Shown here: in pieces, positions 14,867 to 24,745 of the stretch | Numbering within the stretch: the stretch's first letter is position 1 | Layout of the letters: each line of letters starts with the position of its first letter | Assembly: GCF_013409785.1 (NCBI RefSeq) | Contig: NZ_JACCBV010000001.1 | Coordinates: forward strand, 2,728,001 to 2,792,000 | Length of the DNA stretch: 64,000 nt | Direction: 5' to 3' | DNA from: Microbacterium immunditiarum | GTDB taxonomy: Bacteria > Actinomycetota > Actinomycetes > Actinomycetales > Microbacteriaceae | Notes under the pieces: generated by a model | What the model was told of the DNA's origin: nothing | Seen by the model: the letters and a program-made list of their open reading frames with translations, nothing else | Databases searched by the model: none | Program-made: the position numbers and the translations under genes

Positions 14867-15625
14867 TCAGAGCGACTCCCCACCGTCCGCGGTGAGATTC
14901 ACGCCCGTGATGAACCCGGCCCTGCGGGAGGAGAGGAACACCACCGTCGCGCCGATCTCGTCGCGGCTGCCCAGCCGGCGCAGCGGGATCGCTGCCGCCT
15001 TCTGAGCCTCGAGTCCGGGGTTCTCCGCGAAAAGCCGCCGATTCGCCTCGACGTCGTACCACCCGCACTGCACGCTGTTCGCGCGGACGCCGAATCGCCC
15101 CTCCTCCTTCGCGATGACGGCGACCATACGATCCACCGCAGCCTTCGAGATCGCCGACGTCCCGCCACGGATCTCGACCAGCCCTGCCTGGTACGTGGTC
15201 AACGCGGTGAAGGATCCAGCGGTCTTCCGGAGGTGCGGAAGGGCGGCCTGCGCGAGATTGATCGCGGCGAGCGCGTCGCCGCGCAGCCAGTCGTCCCACA
15301 CCTCCGGCTGCGTGCGGCTGAAGAACTCCGGAGTGAAGTTCGGTCCCGCGGCGTAGACGACGCTGTGCAGACCCCCGAAACGGGCACTCGCAGACTCCAT
15401 CGCCTGAGCGATCGACTGAGGATCGGTTGCATCGACGGCGAAGCTCTCCGCGTCGGAGCCCTGGGAGCGGACCTCTGCCACGACTGCCTCGGCGGCCGCC
15501 TCACGGGTGCGGTATGTGATCGCGACCGGAACGCCGGCTGCGGCGAACGCGTGGGAGATGGCACTGCCGAGCCCTCCGCTGCCACCGAGGATGAAGGCCC
15601 CACCATCTCCGAAATCCACCGCCAC
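14867..15625 (-). CDS. SDR-family oxidoreductase with altered active site
   Basis: 252 residues from GTG 15625, which has AGGAGG 5 nt upstream; the frame before it is read-through. Rossmann nucleotide site GGSGGLGSA near residue 13, the NAG region as YAAGPN, and the C-terminal INLTADGGESL typical of FabG-like enzymes. The catalytic YxxxK appears as SAISK: the Lys is kept but the Tyr is replaced by Ser. It may therefore be enoyl-reductase-like, inactive, or use another proton donor. Substrate unknown. Confidence 0.8.
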   Translation of the reverse strand: MAVDFGDGGAFILGGSGGLGSAISHAFAAAGVPVAITYRTREAAAEAVVAEVRSQGSDAESFAVDATDPQSIAQAMESASARFGGLHSVVYAAGPNFTPEFFSRTQPEVWDDWLRGDALAAINLAQAALPHLRKTAGSFTALTTYQAGLVEIRGGTSAISKAAVDRMVAVIAKEEGRFGVRANSVQCGWYDVEANRRLFAENPGLEAQKAAAIPLRRLGSRDEIGATVVFLSSRRAGFITGVNLTADGGESL

Positions 15626-15739
15626 GCCGGCCTCCTGCCGCTCGTCTGGGCGGCGCTCCTCGTGAACGCCGCGTGCTCTCACCCGAGCGTATCGAGTGTC
15701 GCCGGGGACGTTCGCCTCGCTCGCTTCGTGCGGCCCGGC

Positions 15740-16450
15740 TCAGACCTCGGCGGTCACGCGCTCCGCATCCTCGTCGGCAGTCGCCTCGACCGCGCGGTGC
15801 TCCGTCCACACCTGGCGCGCGATCTGCGCGAACGCCTCGGGGGGCTGAGCTCCCGACACGCCGTACTTGCCGTCGATCACGAAGAACGGCACGCCGTTGA
15901 TCCCGTACGCGGCGGCCTGCTTCTGGTCGGCGCGCACCTCGCTGAGGTACTGGCGCGACTCGAGGGCCTCGCGCGCGGCATCCGCGTCGAGTCCCGCTTC
16001 GGCAGCGAGCTCCACGAGCACGTCGGTGCGGCCGAGGTGGCGGCCCTCGACGAAGTAGGCCGACATGAGGCGCTCGGCGAGCTCGAGCTGGCGGCCGTGC
16101 GCCTTCGCGAAGTGCAGCAGCTCGTGCGCCTTCACGGTGTTCGTGTGCTTGAGGAGGTCGTAGCGGTAGTCGAGGCCGGATTGAGCAGCGACTCCCGTGA
16201 CGCGGTCGATCATGGACTGCGCCTGCTCGCGCGAGATGCCCTTGTGCGTCGACAGGTAATCCAGCTCGTCGCCTTCGAAGTCCACGGGCGTGTCGGGCGA
16301 CAGCTCGAACGAGTGATATGTCACCTCCACGACGGGTGCGTCTTCATCGATGGATGCCGCAGCGAGTCCGTTCTCGAGGTTCCGCTTTCCGATGTAGCAC
16401 CAGGGGCAGGCGATATCCGACCACACGTCGATCTTGATGGCATCCGTCAT
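15740..16450 (-). CDS. DsbA-family (FrnE-like) thiol oxidoreductase
   Basis: 236 residues from ATG 16450. Thioredoxin fold with an inserted helical domain; active site CPWC at residues 15-18 (SDIACPWCYIGKR) and the cis-Pro loop as INGVPFFVIDGKYGVSGAQ. FrnE-type proteins are cytoplasmic, as here (no signal peptide), and work as disulfide isomerases or oxidoreductases in stress response and polyketide strains. Single gene on the minus strand between unrelated neighbours. Confidence 0.92.
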   Translation of the reverse strand: MTDAIKIDVWSDIACPWCYIGKRNLENGLAAASIDEDAPVVEVTYHSFELSPDTPVDFEGDELDYLSTHKGISREQAQSMIDRVTGVAAQSGLDYRYDLLKHTNTVKAHELLHFAKAHGRQLELAERLMSAYFVEGRHLGRTDVLVELAAEAGLDADAAREALESRQYLSEVRADQKQAAAYGINGVPFFVIDGKYGVSGAQPPEAFAQIARQVWTEHRAVEATADEDAERVTAEV

Positions 16451-16499
16451 GCCGGGAACAACCGGCGACGACGGACAATCTATTCCCGCGGAAGCATGA

Positions 16500-17519
16500 T
16501 CAGCCCGGCGGGTTCGCGTCGGGAAAGAACCGGAACCGCACGCGGACGGTGTCGTCGTAAGGCACGACGAGGGTCGAGGCATCGGGCGACCACTGATCCG
16601 GCACGAGGAACAGCCGTCCGCCGCCCTGCACGAGCAGCCGCAGGCCGTGATACCGATAGCGGTACATCTGCCCTTCCTCGAACGGCTCCAGCTCCTGGAA
16701 GATGATCTGGTCGTTGCCGGGGAACATCCGCTCCTGCGTGTCCAGCACGACCGCAGGCAGCGACGTCAGGTCGGCCGCCAGCGCCCGCGCCTGGCCGCGC
16801 CCCCACCACTCCGCGAGAGTGGCCGTGGCCCAGAAGGCGCCCGCGACCATGGCCACGACGAGCAGGACCACGAGCGCGCGTCCCTCCGAGCCGCCGCGCA
16901 GCGCGCGCACCGTCGAGGCGGCGTACGCGGCGAGCCCCGCACCGACCGCGAGCAGGAGAGGCGTGATGAGCGGGGCGAGTTCCCAACCCCCGAACACGCC
17001 CCACAGCAGCGCGAGCGCGATGCCGGCGAGGATGAGGCCGATGCCCGTCCACGCGATCGCCGACACGACGCGCGTGCGGGTCGTGGCATCCGCGGTCCTG
17101 AGTCGCTTGCGCAGCAGCCGATGCCCCACCACCAGCCCCGCGGCGACGATGAGGGCCAGCACGAGCGGCACGAACAGCGCGCCGGGACTGCGCATCACGA
17201 ACGCCTGGTTGCTGAGCCCGAGCACCTCGACGTCGATGCCGAAGTACGCGAAGAACGTGCGCGACGACACGTACCCGAAGTAGAAGAGCAGGGCCGTGAT
17301 GAGCGTGACCGGCGCGACGAAAGACGACAGGAAGCTCATCCACTTCTCGAACGCGAAGTTGGGCGGCCCGGGGATGGTGTCGGCGGGCGCGGGAGCCGGG
17401 GCGGGTTCAACGGAGGGCATCGCATCGGTCTCGGATCGCGTCGGATCGCCGACGGGTCCGTGACCGATCGGCGCGACGGATGCCGCGGCCTCAGGCTCGT
17501 GTCGGGAGGTGGTCGTCAC
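16500..17519 (-). CDS. Five-helix integral membrane protein, unknown function
   Basis: 339 residues from GTG 17519, overlapping the lipoprotein stop as GTGA. A Pro/Ala-rich cytosolic N-terminus leads to five predicted membrane helices (starting near SSFVAPVTLITALLFYF, ALFVPLVLALIVAAG, AIAWTGIGLILAGIAL, LITPLLLAVGAGLAA and ALVVLLVVAMVAGAFW), then an extracellular beta-rich tail (LPAVVLDTQERMFPGNDQ onward). No family recognised. Coupling with the lipoprotein gene suggests that the two act together at the cell surface. Confidence 0.75.
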   Translation of the reverse strand: MTTTSRHEPEAAASVAPIGHGPVGDPTRSETDAMPSVEPAPAPAPADTIPGPPNFAFEKWMSFLSSFVAPVTLITALLFYFGYVSSRTFFAYFGIDVEVLGLSNQAFVMRSPGALFVPLVLALIVAAGLVVGHRLLRKRLRTADATTRTRVVSAIAWTGIGLILAGIALALLWGVFGGWELAPLITPLLLAVGAGLAAYAASTVRALRGGSEGRALVVLLVVAMVAGAFWATATLAEWWGRGQARALAADLTSLPAVVLDTQERMFPGNDQIIFQELEPFEEGQMYRYRYHGLRLLVQGGGRLFLVPDQWSPDASTLVVPYDDTVRVRFRFFPDANPPG

Positions 17520-18250
17520 GGCGCCTCGCTCTCGGGTGATTCGGTGTCGTCGATCGGCGGATCCGTCTCGGTCGGCGGATCGGGCTCTTCGTCCGGCTGA
17601 CCGGGGTCGGTGATGACGATCGGCGGACCAGGGCTGGCGGGGCGCGCCATCGCGGCGTCGCAGTACTGAGCCTCGGTGCACACCAACGTGCCGACGAAGG
17701 TGACGGTCGCCTGCCCGGGGAACGACGGCCCGGCCGTGAGGAGCATGCTGCAGAACACCGATCCGGTCTCGGGCGTCATCGTGAACCCGATGCACGACGT
17801 CGTGGCACCCGCATTGCCGCACACCTGCGGCTGCGCGCTGAGGGCTCCCGCCGGGTGGGACGCCACGCCGTCGATGGTGAACGCCACGTTGACGGGCGGT
17901 GGGGCGTCGCCCCAGAAGAGCGCCACGGTGGAGCACCACTGGCCGTCACCGAGGAACTCGGCGCCCTGGTCTCCGAAGGGCGGCCCGCCGTACTCCGCGG
18001 CCGGGCCGCTGCGGCGTGTCTGCTGTGCCGGGTCCACGGGGCCGTCCCCGCCGTTGCCGTTGCCGCCGCTGCCGTTGCCGGTCGGCGTCGGCGTCGGCGC
18101 CTCGGTCGTCTGCGTCGGTGTCGGGGTGGCCGTGGCATCCGCGGTGTCCTCGTCCGATACGGGCGCGCACGACGCGAGCGCGAGCACCGCGCCCACCACC
18201 ATCGCAGCCACCACCGCGGCGCGCCGGGCCGGGCGTCGGGTACGGTCCAT
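17516..18250 (-). CDS. Lipoprotein of unknown function
   Basis: 244 residues from ATG 18250. Lipoprotein signal peptide with basic start (MDRTRRPARR), hydrophobic core and lipobox LASC (Cys 28). A Thr/Pro linker (TPTPTQTTEAPTPTP) and a Gly/Asn stretch follow, then a folded part with four or more Cys that could form disulfides, and a Pro/Glu/Asp-rich tail. No enzyme motif seen. Coupled to the following membrane-protein gene. Confidence 0.75.
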   Translation of the reverse strand: MDRTRRPARRAAVVAAMVVGAVLALASCAPVSDEDTADATATPTPTQTTEAPTPTPTGNGSGGNGNGGDGPVDPAQQTRRSGPAAEYGGPPFGDQGAEFLGDGQWCSTVALFWGDAPPPVNVAFTIDGVASHPAGALSAQPQVCGNAGATTSCIGFTMTPETGSVFCSMLLTAGPSFPGQATVTFVGTLVCTEAQYCDAAMARPASPGPPIVITDPGQPDEEPDPPTETDPPIDDTESPESEAP

Positions 18251-18349
18251 GAGACACCTCCTGACCACGGCGTTCCGCCGTGCCCCACAGGAGAGGAGCA
18301 TCCACTCGCCCGCAGGATACGCCCGCGGCATCCGTGGCAGAAGAGCCCG

Positions 18350-19162
18350 TCAGAGCGCAGGCGGCGCGGGCTGGTCCACGGCGCCGCCGAAGCGGCGATC
18401 GCGGTCGAGGTAGATCTGGATCGCGCGCCACAGATCCGTGCGGCTGAAGTCGGGCCACAGCGTGTCGAGGAACACGAACTCGGCGTACGCGGACTGCCAC
18501 AGCAGGAAGTTCGACGTGCGCTGCTCGCCCGACGAACGGATGAACAGATCGACGTCGGGCATGTCGGTCTGGTACAGGTGCCGGCGCACAGTCTTCTCGG
18601 TGATCGCCGACGGCTTGAGGCGTCCTGCCGCGACCTCGCCGGCGATCTCGCGCATCGCGTCGACGAGCTCGACCCGTCCGCCGTAGTTGATGCACATCGT
18701 CAGCGTGAGCACGTCGTTGCCGGCCGTGAGCTCCTCGGCGAACTGGAGCTCCTTGATGACCGATCCCCACAGCCGGGGCTTGCGCCCCGACCACCGCACG
18801 CGCACGCCCCATTCGTTGAGCTGGTCGCGACGGCGGTGCAGCACGTCGCGGTTGTAGCCCATGAGGAAACGGACCTCGTCGGGCGAGCGCGCCCAGTTCT
18901 CGGTCGAGAACGCGTACACCGACAGGTGCTCCACGCCCGTCTGGATCGCTCCCGCGACGACGTCGAGCAGCACCTCCTCGCCGGCCTTGTGCCCCTCGAT
19001 GCGCGGCAGGCCGCGGCGGTTCGCCCAGCGGCCGTTGCCGTCCATGACGATCGCGACGTGCTTCGGCACGCTCCCCGCCGGGAACGCCGGAGGATGGATG
19101 CCCGTCCAGTCGAGCGGGCGATATGCAACGGCGTCGCGGTGCGTGTAGGGCTTGGGTGTCAC
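18350..19162 (-). CDS. uppS: Isoprenyl (undecaprenyl/polyprenyl) diphosphate synthase
   Basis: 270 residues from GTG 19162, overlapping the recO stop as GTGA. cis-Prenyltransferase that makes the lipid carrier for peptidoglycan. Motifs in order: [14 protein letters not shown] with the catalytic Asp, [20 protein letters not shown], and the C-terminal [20 protein letters not shown] and [12 protein letters not shown]. Actinobacteria have several paralogues with different chain lengths, so the product length is not assigned. recO-uppS order is typical of the phylum. Confidence 0.93.
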   Translation of the reverse strand: MTPKPYTHRDAVAYRPLDWTGIHPPAFPAGSVPKHVAIVMDGNGRWANRRGLPRIEGHKAGEEVLLDVVAGAIQTGVEHLSVYAFSTENWARSPDEVRFLMGYNRDVLHRRRDQLNEWGVRVRWSGRKPRLWGSVIKELQFAEELTAGNDVLTLTMCINYGGRVELVDAMREIAGEVAAGRLKPSAITEKTVRRHLYQTDMPDVDLFIRSSGEQRTSNFLLWQSAYAEFVFLDTLWPDFSRTDLWRAIQIYLDRDRRFGGAVDQPAPPAL

Positions 19163-19887
19163 CGAGGCGCCTCCACGTGCGACAGCGAGCGGATGCCACG
19201 CTCCAGGTGCCACTGGGCGTAGGCGGCGATGAGACCGGATGCCGCGGCCGCCGCCGCGGGTGGGGCGGCATCGACCTCGTCCCACTCCCCCGCCATGAGC
19301 GAGCGGAGCAGGCGTGCCGAGTCGCCGCCGAGCCTCGCCGCGCCCGTCGGGGCGCAGTCGCGGCACACCATGCCGCCGAGCTGGGCCACGAACGCGTCGT
19401 GCGGACCGCTCGCGCCGCACCGGGCGCACTCCGCGAGCGAGGGCGCCCAGCCCGAAAGCGCCATCGCGCGGAGCAGGTACGAGTCGAGGATGCTGCGCGA
19501 GGCATGTTCGCCTCGCGCGAGCGCGCGCAGCCCTCCCACGAGCAGCAGGTACTGGTTGGGCGTCGCCTCCGCCTCGTTGAGGCGGTCGGCCGCCTCGACC
19601 ATCGCGTTCGCGGCGGTGTAGCGGTCGTAGTGGACCGCGATGTCGGCACCGTACGCACCGAGCGACTCCGCCTGCTGCACGATGTCGAGCGAGCGGCCCT
19701 GGTAGAGCTGGACGTCGGCGACCATGAAGGGCTCGAGCCGGGCTCCGAAGCGCGACGACGTGCGCCGCACCCCCTTCGCGACCGCGCGCAGCTTGCCGTG
19801 GCGTCGGCTGAGCAGCGTCACGATGCGGTCGGCTTCACCCAACTTGTGGGTGCGCAGGACCACGACTTCGTCGCGGTAGGTGGGCAC
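19159..19887 (-). CDS. recO: DNA repair protein RecO
   Basis: 242 residues from GTG 19887. N-terminal OB fold ([28 protein letters not shown]...[24 protein letters not shown]) and a C-terminal helical part with a four-Cys zinc site (CARCGA ... CRDC). RecO loads RecA on SSB-coated gaps with RecR and anneals strands. The open frame upstream of 19887 is a read-through of the intergenic region. Confidence 0.95.
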   Translation of the reverse strand: MPTYRDEVVVLRTHKLGEADRIVTLLSRRHGKLRAVAKGVRRTSSRFGARLEPFMVADVQLYQGRSLDIVQQAESLGAYGADIAVHYDRYTAANAMVEAADRLNEAEATPNQYLLLVGGLRALARGEHASRSILDSYLLRAMALSGWAPSLAECARCGASGPHDAFVAQLGGMVCRDCAPTGAARLGGDSARLLRSLMAGEWDEVDAAPPAAAAAASGLIAAYAQWHLERGIRSLSHVEAPR

Positions 19888-20095
19888 CCGTCCATTATCC
19901 GCCGCGGCGCCGACGGTCCGGGCAGGCGGGGCGGACGAATCGGAGCAGTCCGCATCGAGCTGGAGCACCCGATCGAGGTGCGGCTCCCCCACGCAGACGA
20001 TCGCATCGAGGCCGTGCGCCTGTGGGTCGACGACGTCGACGGATTCATGGCGGCGGTGCGTTCGCACATGCCTGACCTCCCGCCACAATGGGTTC

Positions 20096-20797
20096 GTGGA
20101 CGAACCCGTCTTGGTGATCCCGCTGTGGGCGGATCTGATCGCCGTGGGCCTTGGCGGCATCCAGGGCGCGCTCTTCGCGTCGGGGTTCCGGGGTCAGCGA
20201 CGGCTCGACCTGCTCGGCGTCGCCATCATCGGGATCGTCATGGGCATGGGCGGCGGTCTCATCCGCGACCTGCTGCTCAACGTGACGCCCGTCACGCTCC
20301 AGAGCAATTGGTATCTGCTCACCGCGGTGTGCGCCTCCCTTGTGGGGATGCTGCTCGCGGGACTCTTCCAGCGCCTCAACGCGGTCATCGTGGGCCTGGA
20401 CGCGATCGTGATCGGGCTGTTCGGCGCGTTCGGCACGAGCAAGGCGCTCGCGCTCGGGCTGCCACCCGTGCCGGCGGTGTTCGTCGGCGTATGCTCCGCC
20501 GTCGGCGGCGGCATCCTGCGCGACATGATCATGGGACTGCCGGTCGCGATCATGCACGTCGGCTCGCTCTACGCCGTTGCGGCAGGGGTCGGATGCGCCG
20601 TGCTCGCGATCTCGAACGCGGCCGGGCTCGCGCTGATCCCGGCCGCGATCGTGTGCGTCGTCGTGACGGCGGTGATCCGCGTGCTCGCGGTGATCTTCGA
20701 CATCTCGCTGCCCGAGCAGCGCGCACTGCACCGGCGTCGCGTCGCCGTCGAGACGAGCGCGATCCCGATCGTCAAGCCCGGGCCCGACGCCGGCTGA
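20096..20797 (+). CDS. YadS/UPF0126-type (TRIC-like) membrane protein
   Basis: 233 residues from GTG 20096. Six to seven hydrophobic helices in two repeats, each carrying the family's Gly-rich GGGxxRD motif ([12 protein letters not shown] near residue 52 and [11 protein letters not shown] near 140). Bacterial relatives are annotated as trimeric intracellular cation channels or as glycine transporters; which applies here is unknown. Convergent with leuA. Confidence 0.85.
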   Translation: MDEPVLVIPLWADLIAVGLGGIQGALFASGFRGQRRLDLLGVAIIGIVMGMGGGLIRDLLLNVTPVTLQSNWYLLTAVCASLVGMLLAGLFQRLNAVIVGLDAIVIGLFGAFGTSKALALGLPPVPAVFVGVCSAVGGGILRDMIMGLPVAIMHVGSLYAVAAGVGCAVLAISNAAGLALIPAAIVCVVVTAVIRVLAVIFDISLPEQRALHRRRVAVETSAIPIVKPGPDAG

Positions 20798-20807
20798 CGC
20801 GGGCCCG
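20779..20807. terminator. Possible bidirectional terminator between the YadS-like gene and leuA
   Basis: CGGGCCCG occurs at 20779-20786 and 20800-20807; being self-complementary, the two can pair as an 8-bp stem with a 13-nt loop in the short gap between convergent genes. The first arm lies in coding sequence and no T-run follows. Confidence 0.3.
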
Positions 20808-20824
20808 GCGCCGACGAACTGGAG

Positions 20825-22654
<1,830 letters not shown>

Positions 22655-22676
<22 letters not shown>

Positions 22677-22708
22677 CGGCTAAGAAGAAGGAGCCCGCCG
22701 AAGCGCAT
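22655..22708 (-). CDS. Leucine leader peptide upstream of leuA
   Basis: A 17-residue frame (MRFGGLLLLSRRDEASF) ends 63 nt before leuA. It has four consecutive Leu codons (CTC CTT CTT CTT); CTT is rare in this GC-rich genome, which makes ribosome stalling sensitive to charged tRNA-Leu. The 5' arm of the attenuator lies in its 3' half. A TACTCT -10 box ends 6 nt before the ATG, so the leader is probably translated from a leaderless mRNA. Leucine leaders of this type before leuA are known in actinobacteria. Confidence 0.8.
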
Positions 22709-22714
22709 GGACCG

Positions 22715-22745
22715 AGAGTACACCCGTCCCGGGGGGCGATGCCAA
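22715..22745 (-). promoter_or_regulatory. Promoter of the leuA leader
   Basis: Minus strand TTGGCA (22740-22745), a 19-nt spacer and TACTCT (22715-22720, fits TANNNT), 6 nt before the leader ATG. The spacer is longer than ideal; the -10 box is the stronger half of the call. Confidence 0.45.
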
Positions 22746-22816
22746 TGCGGATGCCGCTGGGCGGGGCATCCGCTTCGGAAAGCGCCCGCCACGACCCGAC
22801 CAATCCGGTTGCGAAA

Positions 22817-22881
22817 GTAGGAGATGGTCCGCCCGTAGGTTGTCTGCGTGAGAATCCGCCTACCCTCGGACCATCTCCTAC
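22817..22881. repeat. Long inverted repeat between the leuA leader and a lipoprotein gene
   Basis: GTAGGAGATGGTCCG (22817-22831) and CGGACCATCTCCTAC (22867-22881) are perfectly complementary over 15 bp. After a 3-nt mismatch the stem resumes for 5 bp (GTAGG 22835-22839 with CCTAC 22859-22863). The loop is about 19 nt. It sits in the divergent region, 51 bp before the lipoprotein start. It could be an operator, an mRNA-leader structure or a small mobile repeat; there is no T-run. Confidence 0.75.
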
Positions 22882-22931
22882 CTCCAGCTCAACTCGTGAG
22901 ACGATCGCGCGATTCGCGACACGTAACGGGT

Positions 22932-23573
22932 ATGAGTCCTCACCGACGAGTCTCCGTCTTGCACGCTGCCGCCCTCGCGATCGTGGCGGCCGGCACCCTC
23001 ACGCTGTCCGCGTGCGCCACCCCCTCCGCCGACGCTCCCCCGCCCGGAGCGAGCCTCGGAACGACGTGGCCCGACCCGCCGGAGGGCGAGGTCGTCGCGA
23101 CGGGAACCGTGCTCGACAAGGGCGGAGAGGCCGAGCTGTGCGTCGGCCCCGTCGCCGAGTCCTGGCCGCCGCAGTGCTCCGGCTTCCCGCTCGAGGGCTG
23201 GACGTGGGACGGCGTCGAGGGGAGCGAGACCTCGGGCGACGTGACGTGGGGCGCGTACGCGGTGACCGGCACCTTCGACGGCGAGACGTTCAGTGTGACG
23301 CAACCGCCGATCATGCTGGCGCTGTACGACCCGATGCGCCCGGATGACCCGGCCGGCGGCGTCGAGGGCGAGACCTCCGAGGCGCGGCTGCTCGAGATCC
23401 AGGAGGAGCTGCCGTCGAAGATGGGCGACGCGTACCTCTCGTCGTATCCCGACCGCGGCTACCTGTGGGTCGACGTGCCGTGGGACGACGGCACGTGGCA
23501 GGACGCGGTCGACGCGGAGTACGGCGCGAAAGTCGTGTTCGTCACCTCGATGTTGCGCGAGGTCTCGGGCTGA
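22932..23573 (+). CDS. Lipoprotein of unknown function
   Basis: 213 residues from ATG 22932. Signal peptide with lipobox LSAC (Cys 28), then a Pro-rich linker and a compact, Trp/Asp/Glu-rich domain (EGWTWDGVEGSE, GYLWVDVPWDDGTWQD) with one likely disulfide (CVGP...CSGF). No family recognised. The frame opens 84 nt earlier inside the inverted-repeat region, but the signal peptide fixes the start. A monocistronic gene. Confidence 0.8.
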   Translation: MSPHRRVSVLHAAALAIVAAGTLTLSACATPSADAPPPGASLGTTWPDPPEGEVVATGTVLDKGGEAELCVGPVAESWPPQCSGFPLEGWTWDGVEGSETSGDVTWGAYAVTGTFDGETFSVTQPPIMLALYDPMRPDDPAGGVEGETSEARLLEIQEELPSKMGDAYLSSYPDRGYLWVDVPWDDGTWQDAVDAEYGAKVVFVTSMLREVSG

Positions 23574-23594
23574 GCGCCTGCTGCGCCGGATGCC

Positions 23595-23783
23595 TCAGCT
23601 GTCGCACTCGCAGATGAGGTTGTACTCCACGACGCGGTCGCCCTCTTCGGGGCGCGCCCACGCCTCGGCCTCCGCACGGTTCGCGAACCGCCGCGGAGCG
23701 AGTCGTCCGTTCGCCATGAGGACTCCGACCTCAAGCTCGTCGCGCGGGTCGGTCCACGGCAGCGGAGTCGTGACCGTCTCCAT
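23595..23783 (-). CDS. Small conserved-looking hypothetical protein
   Basis: 62 residues from ATG 23783. The sequence has a balanced composition (VGVLMANGRLAPRRFANRAEAEAWARPEEGDRVVEYNLICECDS) with a CEC pair near the C-terminus. No membrane segment or signal. It lies just downstream of era on the same strand. Coding is supported by composition and by a clean start; function unknown. Confidence 0.55.
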   Translation of the reverse strand: METVTTPLPWTDPRDELEVGVLMANGRLAPRRFANRAEAEAWARPEEGDRVVEYNLICECDS

Positions 23784-23818
23784 GGTCGCGAGTCTACGCC
23801 GCATGCAGTGAGCCGATC

Positions 23819-24745
23819 TCAGAACCCCAGCCGCCCCAGCTGCTTCGGGTCGCGCTGCCACTCCTTCGCGACGCGAACGTGCAGCTTGAGGAACACCTTC
23901 GTGCCGATGAGCGGCTCGATCTGTGCGCGCGCCTTCGCGCCGACGTCGCGCAGGCGCGAGCCCTTGCGTCCGATGATGATCGCCTTCTGGCTGTCGCGCT
24001 CGACGATGATGTTCGCGTAGACGTCGGTCATCGAGCCGGTCTCGCGCTCCTCGATGTCGTCGATCGTGACGGCGATCGAGTGCGGGAGCTCGTCGCGCAC
24101 GCCCTCGAGCGCGGCTTCGCGGATGATCTCGGCGACGCGGTCCTCCAGCGACTCGTCCGTGACGACGTCCTCCGGATACAGCGCCGGACCCTCGGGCATG
24201 AGGGTGAGGAGCTGGTCGGTGAGCACGTCGAGCTGGTCGCGCGTGAGCGCCGACAGCGGGATCACCGCCGCCCAGTCCTCGCGGAGGCTGTCGACCTCGA
24301 TGAGCCTCTCGGTGATCTGCTCGCGGGTCGCGGCATCCGTCTTCGTCACGATCGCGACCTTCCTGGCCCGCGGATACCCGGTCAGCGACTCGGCGATGCG
24401 CCGGTCTCCGGGGCCGACCTTCTCGGTCGCGGGGACGCAGAAGCCGATGACGTCGACGTCGCCGAGCACCTGCTCGACGAGGTCGTTGAGTCGCTGGCCG
24501 AGGAGAGTGCGGGGCTTGTGGAGGCCCGGCGTGTCGACGACGACGAGCTGTCCGCCGGGACGGTTCAGGATGCCGCGGATCGCGCGCCGTGTCGTCTGCG
24601 GCTTGTCGCTCGTGATCGCGACCTTCTCACCGACGAGCGCGTTCATGAGCGTCGACTTGCCCACGTTGGGGCGGCCGACGAACGTGACGAAGCCCGAGTG
24701 CGTCGCGGTCGACTGCTCGCCCGGGTCCTCCACCGGATCAGACAT
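23819..24745 (-). CDS. era: GTPase Era
   Basis: 308 residues. 16S rRNA-binding GTPase needed for 30S assembly. G1 GRPNVGKST, G3 VVDTPGLHKPR, G4 TKTD, then a KH domain with the AIIIGRKGSRLRDVG loop. The ATG at 24745 overlaps the end of the CorC-like gene by 8 nt. Last gene of the run rsmE-HIT-phoH-ybeY-corC-era, a ribosome-maturation set common to actinobacteria. Confidence 0.97.
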   Translation of the reverse strand: MSDPVEDPGEQSTATHSGFVTFVGRPNVGKSTLMNALVGEKVAITSDKPQTTRRAIRGILNRPGGQLVVVDTPGLHKPRTLLGQRLNDLVEQVLGDVDVIGFCVPATEKVGPGDRRIAESLTGYPRARKVAIVTKTDAATREQITERLIEVDSLREDWAAVIPLSALTRDQLDVLTDQLLTLMPEGPALYPEDVVTDESLEDRVAEIIREAALEGVRDELPHSIAVTIDDIEERETGSMTDVYANIIVERDSQKAIIIGRKGSRLRDVGAKARAQIEPLIGTKVFLKLHVRVAKEWQRDPKQLGRLGF

